A DNA stretch of 16,537 bases from Chrysochromulina parva (Eukaryota > Haptophyta > Prymnesiales > Chrysochromulinaceae), in assembly GCA_002887195.1 (NCBI GenBank), contig PJAB01001180.1, positions 1 to 16,537 of the forward strand. The letters run 5' to 3'. A model generated the notes under the pieces. It saw nothing but the letters and a program-made list of their open reading frames with translations. It was not told the origin of the DNA and did no database searches. Both the position numbers and the translations under genes were made by a program. Below are positions 1 to 6,214 of this stretch, one piece after another. How positions within the stretch are numbered: position 1 is the first letter of the stretch; each line of letters starts with the position of its first letter.

Positions 1-283
1 AAAGGGGCTGCGAACCGAGGCCGACAACCCCAATGTTCTCGACTTCCATGACACGGTTTCGGCCCTCGTGCGTCACAGTTTTGCGAACAGCAACATCGAA
101 TCGCCAGTCGCGCGCATGCCTGAAGCGAAGCAGAATGAAGATTGTGAGACGTACAGAGAACTGTCTCAGTTCGAAGGAGAGGTGTCGCCTCGCCTCCAAG
201 CCTTCCGTGACAGGCTCAGAAGTACGTTTGGTGTATCAGCCGCGCCGGTCGAGGCACCGGCCACCCATGCGGCCACCGCATCG
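1..283. repeat. Left arm of long inverted repeat
   Basis: Bases 1-283 match the reverse complement of 16255-16537 with only three differences (left positions 121, 221 and 224). After about 284 the two copies diverge quickly. Both arms begin at exactly the same base at the window edge. The arm is coding: the frame starting at base 2 is open through it. Two readings are possible. It may be a terminal inverted repeat of a large element, or a dispersed multicopy gene at which a contig was cut on both sides. The frame running off the edge favours the second. Confidence 0.95.
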
Positions 284-883
284 TTGGAGGCACCGGCCAC
301 CCATTCGGCCACCGCATCGTTGGAAGCACCGGTCATCCCGTATAGCTCTCGTAACTCGGCTGCACTGGCGGTGCCCTCAGCCGCCTCCCTACGGGCTGCC
401 GCCTGCACCGCCGCATCCGTTGGCCTCCGCTCCCCAACGGTGCCGCGTCTCTGTGCCTCAGCGCGTACCCTCTTATTGAGCCCCACGCGATTCGTATCGT
501 CCGGTGGCGCAACCTCCCTCCCGCGCTCTGCCCCAAGCTCGCGCTCCACTATGCTCGCCGCGGCGGCGGTCGAGGCACCAGTCACACCGGCGTCCTTCGA
601 GCTGCCGGCGACGACAGCGTTCTCGTCTATTAAGGTAAGGGTGCGCTTCGAAATCGGCCATGTGATTGCTGCAAAAGAGGGGGGTGCTCTGCCTCCGTCT
701 TCGTCAAGGTCTTCGAACTCGTCGAGTTCTGTTCCCCTCTCCCCGCGAAGCAATCAGTTGCATGCTGAGCAGAGCCATCTGGTGCCGACGCTCAAACTCG
801 CAAAACTGCCTCGTTTGTCAGCAGCGCCCGTTTTTGCAGCGAGTGATCGCAGTCCGATAGATCCCCGTCTGCTGGAATCATGA
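2..883 (+). CDS. Partial gene, repeat-borne family protein (C-terminal part)
   Basis: The frame is open from the window edge (base 2) to a TGA at 881-883, about 293 residues, so the N-terminus lies outside. The first in-frame ATG is at 116 and is probably not the start, because the open frame and near-identity with the right copy extend upstream of it. The first 95 or so residues look like folded protein, with a segment DNPNVLDFHDTVSALVRHSF and then a charged stretch. The rest is Ala/Ser/Pro-rich and low in complexity, with a repeated EAPATH-type motif. The last 40 residues align with those of the right-hand paralogue, and both end in LLE(S/A) plus TGA. I do not recognise the family. The NP-containing segment faintly recalls the C-terminal part of P-element/THAP9-type transposases, which is weak inference. 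That two diverged copies share a stop argues for a real protein. Confidence 0.6.
   Translation, partial: KGLRTEADNPNVLDFHDTVSALVRHSFANSNIESPVARMPEAKQNEDCETYRELSQFEGEVSPRLQAFRDRLRSTFGVSAAPVEAPATHAATASLEAPATHSATASLEAPVIPYSSRNSAALAVPSAASLRAAACTAASVGLRSPTVPRLCASARTLLLSPTRFVSSGGATSLPRSAPSSRSTMLAAAAVEAPVTPASFELPATTAFSSIKVRVRFEIGHVIAAKEGGALPPSSSRSSNSSSSVPLSPRSNQLHAEQSHLVPTLKLAKLPRLSAAPVFAASDRSPIDPRLLES
251..322 (+). repeat. 36-bp tandem duplication inside the left partial gene
   Basis: Bases 251-286 and 287-322 are consecutive 36-bp units differing at one base. They encode two 12-residue copies of an EAPATHxATASL unit, and a partial third copy follows from 323. The right-hand paralogue has only one unit, so the expansion came after the copies separated, or was lost on the right. 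The unit length keeps the reading frame. Confidence 0.9.
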
Positions 884-1468
884 GACACCTCGCATGAACA
901 CCTCGCATACGCGACCCGATAGTTACGAGGTAATCCGCGTTCTTGAAAAAGTGAAGAGAGCGACGCGAAGACGCACAGTCCACACCGCAGAGCCGCCCCG
1001 TGAGCGGAGACGTGAGAGCGCGTAAAATTCGCGGAAACATGAAAGAAAGCGCGTACCGCGCCGGAGCGGCCGGACGGCCCGTCACTCTGGTCTCTGCCTC
1101 GACCGGCGCGCGCGGGTCTGCGGCGCGGGCTTCTCGGGCCCGAGCGTCCCGCCGTCCGAGTTTTAACACGGATGGTCGGACGGGCGCACGGGCCACGCGT
1201 CGGATCGAGGTTCGAGCTCAGCGAATCAAAACCGATGTGCAATTTCCAGTGTTCAAGATTATGTTCAAGATGTCCCGTAGCACACACACGCACACGTGCT
1301 TGTTGTCCCACGCAGCTCTATACCGTAAGAATGCTCGATGAAAGCTTGAAGTACCGCTGTGCCCGCCACCGCCGCTCGATGTGTGTGCGTGCACCCAGCC
1401 CACACGCCACACGGCGGTACCTTGTATCTGTTCATGCTGTGAGGCTGCATCTGTACAGCATCTGCACC
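884..1468. other. Intergenic region between convergent genes
   Basis: This stretch lies between the stop of the left partial gene and the stop of the minus-strand SPRY gene, so it should hold the 3' untranslated regions of both. It is very GC-rich around 1020-1200, where a 12-bp perfect palindrome sits at 1133-1144, and has a short CA-rich run near 1281-1295. The open frames on both strands are short, begin at arbitrary codons and show no recognisable protein. I see no RNA gene. Confidence 0.5.
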
Positions 1469-2272
1469 TCAAGAATGCTCCTCCACCTTCTCAATACTCC
1501 TAAGAGTGACCGTATCGCCGTCGCGGGTGAACGACGCCCACGGGTAGACCGCGGGAGGCAGACTCTGCACGCCTGAGTCGACGAGCTCGCCACCGTTGAT
1601 CCTGAATCCAAGGGATGGTCGGAGAGCAGCGAGGCTGTCTTCGCTTGCGCGAACACGGCGCATGTCGAGAGGGTTGAGTCCTGTCGCGAAGGTGCGCCGT
1701 GCCATCGCCGCGTCGACGGGATCGAGGGCTGGTAGGTATAATTCGATCGCAACCTCCATCCCAGCGGCGCATCGAACGGTACGCATGGGCACCGGATGGA
1801 TCCGACTGCCACCCAGAAGACCAGAGCCCTCGAAGAGCCCTTTGCGCACATCGTCTGTGCTCATTAGCTGACCCGAAGATGGGCAATATCCCCAGGCGCT
1901 TGACAGAGAGGTTGTGACAAACGGCGTCTTTGATGGCACATCGTATGGCAACGGCGCAGGAGCGGCCACCTTTTTCTTCTTATCCTTTCCGCCTTCTTCG
2001 ACCGGCTCAGCTGGCGGAGGGTCGTGAACATGGGCGCACACCCCAACGCAGATTCCAAACCCAGCTGTGTCAGCGGGACTAATCTCGTAGATTAGCCGAA
2101 ATCGTCCGCCAGACAGTGCTTGCTTACCACGCACGGCGTCGCACCCGTTGCGATTGTGCCGGACGACAGCGCCAAGGCACGCAACGAATTCCTTTCGCTG
2201 TGGGTTCAGCGGCATCCACGCTGATGGTGGCGGATCTGGCTCCTTGGGCTTCTTTTCGGCCTTGGGAGCCAT
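1469..2272 (-). CDS. SPRY (B30.2-like) domain protein
   Basis: A 267-residue protein from the ATG at 2270-2272. The frame is open 140 codons further upstream, but that part is Gly-rich translation of a CCN repeat and looks non-coding, whereas MAPKAEKKPK is a typical soluble N-terminus. Residues about 53-82 (GGRFRLIYEI, then FGICVGVCA), 125-141 (AWGYCPSSGQ), 171-182 (GMEVAIELYL) and 221-258 (LGFRINGGEL, then VYPWASF) follow the strand order and signature positions of a SPRY fold: the GV turn, the WGY tryptophan, the FxxNG turn and the yP strand. SPRY domains are usually protein-binding modules, and the partner here is unknown. The domain is interrupted by a Lys/Pro-rich insert (about 84-118, containing KDKKKK) and a loop around 183-215. 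No other domain, signal peptide or membrane helix is seen. Confidence 0.75.
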   Translation of the reverse strand: MAPKAEKKPKEPDPPPSAWMPLNPQRKEFVACLGAVVRHNRNGCDAVRGKQALSGGRFRLIYEISPADTAGFGICVGVCAHVHDPPPAEPVEEGGKDKKKKVAAPAPLPYDVPSKTPFVTTSLSSAWGYCPSSGQLMSTDDVRKGLFEGSGLLGGSRIHPVPMRTVRCAAGMEVAIELYLPALDPVDAAMARRTFATGLNPLDMRRVRASEDSLAALRPSLGFRINGGELVDSGVQSLPPAVYPWASFTRDGDTVTLRSIEKVEEHS

Positions 2273-2735
2273 ATGTGTGATGTGTGTGAGAACGACTGCG
2301 CGCGCACAAAAGAAACGTCGCGTAACGGTGCGGCAAAAGGTGAGCAGCATGCATGATCGTCGTTTTTCAGTTGCAACGTTTTCGCGAGACAGACTCGCCT
2401 CCACCTCCCCCTCCACCATCCCCTCCGCTACCCCTCCGCCGTCGCCACCGCCTCCTTCTCCGCCGCCGTCACCTTTGTCTCCGTGTCTGAGCACCGCCAT
2501 CGCCACCTCCCCCGTCGCCTGACCGTCGCCAGGGACAGGGGGCGCTAAGGGGCTAGGCCTAGGGGGCGCATGCCCAGGATAAACGATAATGCACGAATCG
2601 ATTCCCGATTTCCCGTTATCGCACTTCTTGAAGCGCCGGGTTGCAATCGTGTAAAATTCTGTAATTTCTGACTCTAGATTGGTAAAGCACACTCACCGCG
2701 AGATCTTTTAGTCTAAGCCTATATGCTATAAGAAC
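2273..2735. other. Intergenic region with pyrimidine-rich CCN tract
   Basis: The region lies upstream of the SPRY gene and downstream of the F-box gene, both on the minus strand. It should therefore hold the SPRY promoter and 5' leader and the F-box 3' end. Bases about 2397-2490 are an imperfect C/T-rich triplet tract on the plus strand (purine-rich on the transcribed sense strand). The part from 2580 to 2735 is noticeably richer in A+T, as expected near a 3' end. No convincing coding region is present on either strand. Confidence 0.5.
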
Positions 2736-4802
2736 TTAGCGGTTCGCCAGCCGGCAAGGTAGACGCTTCCTCTCTTTTGGCTGCCGCTTAGGCTTGCTCT
2801 TCCTCTCCGCCACCCCGGCCGAGGATGTCGACCCGCTCGCCTCCGACTCGCCGTCACTCTCATCATCTCCTGCTCGCGACGCTGCTAACGAACCTTTGCA
2901 TATGCGCCAACTGAACGCTTCGTTTCCCTTGGGCCCACCACCCGCAACGACATGTCGCTCGTCGGCGGCGAAGCACAATCCAATGGATCCGCAGTCAGGC
3001 ACCTCCATACAGCACATAGGATGCAAGCAAATTGGAGGTGGCAGCACCGACATCGGCGGAAGGCAAAGCACCGGCGGAGACGGCAACCTCCCACCTGGCT
3101 GGGCACCAAGCCGCCGGACGTCATAGACAAGGATGCTGCCGCCCGAGGGCGGCGACACGAGGAGGTGGCCAGCGGCCGTCGAGATCCCCTCGCTCGCCTC
3201 ATCGAGCTGCACGCAGCGGGGAGCGCCGGCAAAAGGAAGCCGGAGCCGTGCTACCGGCCCACGGCGACCCTCGACTCGCTCGTCCCACAACACGACGCAG
3301 CTGGCGGCCGAGACCCCGGCAAGCAGCCTCCAGCCAGCCGAATAGCTCGCATGCACGGGATGGCCCACTTCGGAATGGGGGAGGATTGGCGCACGCCGGC
3401 TCGCATCTCTCAACGGCTGCTCGCCCAGACCGAAGGAGCTGAGCTGCTCCTCGAGGTTCGTCAGCTCCTCGAGGTTCGCCATCGCCGTGGCTGTCGCGGG
3501 CACGGCACCAGCGCTCATGCAGTCGAGATCCGGGCTCGCGGGAGCACTCCACACCACACGCTCGGCCTCAACATCGATCCTTGCTGCGCCGCCTCGACTG
3601 ACGGTGTAAAGTGCGCTCGGGTCGCAGGCGCTCGTGGCCAAACTGGGATGCACGTGAGCCGCCTCGCCACCCTCCTCAGCCCCGTCCTCGCCCTCCAGAG
3701 TCAAGGCGAAGCGCAACTCGGGAAAGCGCAAAGGCGAAGCCGCCTCAGGGCTTGGAAGCTCATGAACCGTGACCATCCCCTGTCCCCTGCGAACCGCCAG
3801 TATTGCACTGCCACCCACCGCTTCACGACCCGCCAGCACCGCCACGCTCAGAGCCCCACCGCCAAACTGTGCCGTTTCGAGTGGAGCACCCAGCTGTGTG
3901 GCGAACCCATCGTCTGCGTGGAAGGTGTGCACAGCGCCGGTCACGTCTGCGACGGCGGCGTAGCCATTGGCAGCATGGCAGCAAACGGGCACGTGCTTGA
4001 GCTTACGACAGGCAAGCCGCCGGCCTGTGGCGACGTGCGTGAGCCGCAGCAGCTGTCCTTGATGCGCGCTCACGAGCATCTCGCCGTCTAGGCATAGGGC
4101 CAGCATCCCCGGCAGCGGCAACGGGCAAGCACGTGCAGTTCGTAACCGCTCGAGTGCTCGCGAGGAGACGAGGAGACGGTGGCGTAAAGCAGCAGCTGGA
4201 TCCGTCACGCCGGCGCCGTGAACCTCGTTGGCCTTCGATAGTATCGCAGTGATCGTACTCTCCATGCCCGCTGCCTCGAGGCCGCTTACCGAGGGCACTC
4301 TAGATGCTCCGTACACACGATCGTGTAGCCTTCCCCAGAGCCCGTCGGTTTCAATCGCACTCTCGAGCTTGTGGCAAGTGCAAGCGCAGGCGCTGAGCTC
4401 GAGCGCACCCAATGAAGAGAGTATATGCAGGCAGAGATCCATCGGAATCGCCTCAACTAGCGAGGGGCGAGCCAAGCCGATTGCGTCCGGCATGGACGCC
4501 GGAGGCGAGGCATCGTCTGACATCGTAAGGCTGCTTCGAGCCGATCTTTCTCTTGCTGATTTAGGTGTGGCCACGTCTGAGCCATCGTCTGACTCCGCGC
4601 GGCTGCTCCGAGCCGATCCTCTTGCCAACCCCGCTGTCTCCTGCAGCTTGAGTCGCTCTTCTCGTTTCTGTTGACGCTGCCCTTCCCGGTTCATCCGGCG
4701 CTGATCCACCGCTTTGCGCAGCTCTTTTGCGCGTTCCTTGGCAGCCTTACCACGGGTGAATGTTTGTGACTCGTTGCCGTTCTCCGCTGCGGCGTCCGCC
4801 AT
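2736..4802 (-). CDS. F-box protein with degenerate WD40-like propeller
   Basis: A 688-residue protein from the ATG at 4800-4802, which has A at -3 and G at +4. The open frame upstream begins at a non-ATG codon. Residues about 16-56 are a highly charged, probably helical stretch (KERAKELRKAVDQRRMNREG). Residues about 115-160 match an F-box: an IPMDLCLHILSSL core, then a Cys/Leu helix and LWGRL. F-box proteins normally dock on SKP1 in SCF ubiquitin ligases. The following 450 residues are rich in short beta strands with WD-like endings (CVVLWDERV at 502-510, ILVYDVRRL at 557-565, FSWRI near 630), suggesting a degenerate beta-propeller that would bind substrate. A short internal duplication gives LEEL then LEEQL (444-452). 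The last 40 residues are an acidic Ser-rich patch followed by a Lys/Arg-rich tail, possibly a nuclear localisation signal. No intron is needed. The F-box call is firm; the propeller is inferred. Confidence 0.8.
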   Translation of the reverse strand: MADAAAENGNESQTFTRGKAAKERAKELRKAVDQRRMNREGQRQQKREERLKLQETAGLARGSARSSRAESDDGSDVATPKSARERSARSSLTMSDDASPPASMPDAIGLARPSLVEAIPMDLCLHILSSLGALELSACACTCHKLESAIETDGLWGRLHDRVYGASRVPSVSGLEAAGMESTITAILSKANEVHGAGVTDPAAALRHRLLVSSRALERLRTARACPLPLPGMLALCLDGEMLVSAHQGQLLRLTHVATGRRLACRKLKHVPVCCHAANGYAAVADVTGAVHTFHADDGFATQLGAPLETAQFGGGALSVAVLAGREAVGGSAILAVRRGQGMVTVHELPSPEAASPLRFPELRFALTLEGEDGAEEGGEAAHVHPSLATSACDPSALYTVSRGGAARIDVEAERVVWSAPASPDLDCMSAGAVPATATAMANLEELTNLEEQLSSFGLGEQPLRDASRRAPILPHSEVGHPVHASYSAGWRLLAGVSAASCVVLWDERVEGRRGPVARLRLPFAGAPRCVQLDEASEGISTAAGHLLVSPPSGGSILVYDVRRLGAQPGGRLPSPPVLCLPPMSVLPPPICLHPMCCMEVPDCGSIGLCFAADERHVVAGGGPKGNEAFSWRICKGSLAASRAGDDESDGESEASGSTSSAGVAERKSKPKRQPKERKRLPCRLANR

Positions 4803-5246
4803 CTTGTACCGGTAAAAAGTCGCCGGGGACAACACGTCCGGTAATCTCCGGGGAGGAGATTGCACACGGGGCGTCACAAAAGTGTCTCTCTAGTCGCTAC
4901 TCACACACCGCGGCTTTCCCCGTGATACACACACACAGAGCGCCCAGCGACCGCCGTCGATAATCACTAGTCGGCCGACACAGCACACACCCACACGCAC
5001 GCAGCCATGTCGCACACACAAGTGAGTGGTTTCACAACACATGCTCGCTGCGACGACCCACCCTGCACGGCACAGCTCTGTGCACATGCATGTTCCGCAG
5101 CGAGAGACGCCGGACAACACAAAGGCCGAACTGTTGCGTTCACTGTCCGCCAATGCGTTCGAGCGGGCCGGAACGACAACATCCCCCCCCCGGCCAGGCA
5201 GCGCGATCCCTGGGCGGGAAGCATGGCACACACGTGGATGCACACG

Positions 5247-5277
<31 letters not shown>

Positions 5278-5392
5278 CACACACACACTGCACGCACATA
5301 ATCTACAGTCGCCCACACACACACGACGCACAATCCAAGCAATTGGCACGTAAAGTACACCTCCGAGAGGCATCAGCGGAGCTATGGGGATC
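4803..5392. other. Intergenic region, promoter side of the F-box gene, CA-rich
   Basis: The region separates the F-box start from the stop of the next minus-strand gene. It contains a CA microsatellite (listed separately) and many smaller CA clusters between 4920 and 5345. Translations are Cys/Val or His/Thr repeats, which are products of the dinucleotide repeat and not proteins. The F-box promoter should lie in the lower-numbered part. No TATA-like box is clear. Confidence 0.5.
5247..5288. repeat. (CA)n microsatellite
   Basis: About 42 bp of almost pure CA dinucleotide, broken by one G near 5271. It sits in a wider CA-rich stretch upstream of the F-box gene. Alternating purine-pyrimidine tracts of this kind are length-variable. 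Confidence 0.95.
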
Positions 5393-6031
5393 TCAGCGAG
5401 CCGCAGGGACTGCAGAGGTGGGAGCGGACGAGATAGAGGGCAGCGCAGGTCGGTCCCCAGACATCACAAAACCTGCCAGCCACTTTTCAGGGGCCGGCGA
5501 CTCGGCGGAGCGCGCGCGTACATGCGGCCGGATGACACCTGTTGCGCCGAAGCTTCCGATTGCAACAAGGTCGGGGTCGAGGTCGCTATCGGCCGGTAGG
5601 CGCTGATGGGAGCCGAGCGGTTGAGGGAGGGGGCGCGTGGTTGGCACCGGGCGCGTGGTGCCGTAGTAATCGGTGCTCGTAATAATCGGCGCTCCTCGAG
5701 GTGGGGCGGGGACGATGTATGTACGGGGAAGCACGAAGCTCGGCGCGACGATCTCGATCCCAGGAGGCGGCTCACGCTTCCTCCGTTCAGCCTCTTGCAG
5801 GCGAAGCCGCTGCGCTCGCAAGCGCACCGCCTTTTCGACGGCAAGCTCGCGAGCTGCTGCGACCGACAATGGCTTGTGTGGCAGGTTTTCCCTTCCACGG
5901 CCGCGAGCCGTCAATACACACAGCGGCACAAAGTCACAGGTTTTGCGGGCATCCTCGATGGCAGAGAGCGCACGGCGCTGCTGCACGGGTAGCACAGGAA
6001 TGTCGAGAGGAGGCACCTGAAGAGGGCGCAT
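5393..6031 (-). CDS. Unknown basic, proline-rich protein
   Basis: A 212-residue ORF from the ATG at 6029-6031 to a TGA at 5393-5395. I do not recognise it. The N-terminal third has a Pro/Val-rich start and then RRALSAIEDARKTCDF. Residues about 57-88 form a strongly basic, Ala/Leu/Arg/Glu-rich stretch likely to be helical (ARELAVEKAV then RLRAQRLRLQEAERRKRE). The C-terminal half is Pro/Ser-rich and probably disordered. No signal peptide or membrane segment is seen. It lies 183 nt beyond the stop of the upstream mosaic gene on the same strand. It is preferred over overlapping frames because of its ATG, its length and the amphipathic charged stretch, but part of it could be 5' leader, or an intron could be missed. 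Confidence 0.5.
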   Translation of the reverse strand: MRPLQVPPLDIPVLPVQQRRALSAIEDARKTCDFVPLCVLTARGRGRENLPHKPLSVAAARELAVEKAVRLRAQRLRLQEAERRKREPPPGIEIVAPSFVLPRTYIVPAPPRGAPIITSTDYYGTTRPVPTTRPLPQPLGSHQRLPADSDLDPDLVAIGSFGATGVIRPHVRARSAESPAPEKWLAGFVMSGDRPALPSISSAPTSAVPAAR

Positions 6032-6214
6032 CGTTTCTGTCCCCCGCTCTGGACGATCTTCTCCTTAGTGGGCAGGGTCAGTCTGCCCACGCTAATCTGG
6101 CCGTTACGTCCTTGTGAGTCCAGTTTCGTTGATTTTTAGCATCGTGTGGGGGCGACTTCGCTTCGGCACTGACGTCTTGTGCGTTACAATTTCAAACCGA
6201 GTTACAGTAACTGT
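6032..6214 (-). promoter_or_regulatory. Short intergenic spacer, presumed promoter of the 5393-6031 gene
   Basis: These 183 nt must hold both the 3' end of the mosaic poly-Pro/TPR gene and the promoter of the next minus-strand gene. Bases 6120-6225 are richer in A+T than the flanks. No defined box can be named. Confidence 0.3.

Noticed and set aside
2952..4091. 379-codon plus-strand ORF across the F-box gene
   Set aside because: It lies antisense to a gene with clear domains; the translation is rich in Arg/His/Ala with no family resemblance. GC-rich coding DNA leaves long mirror frames.
4890..5360. Cys/Val-rich ORFs on the minus strand and His/Thr-rich ORFs on the plus strand
   Set aside because: They are translations of the CA/TG dinucleotide repeat and its CA-rich surroundings.
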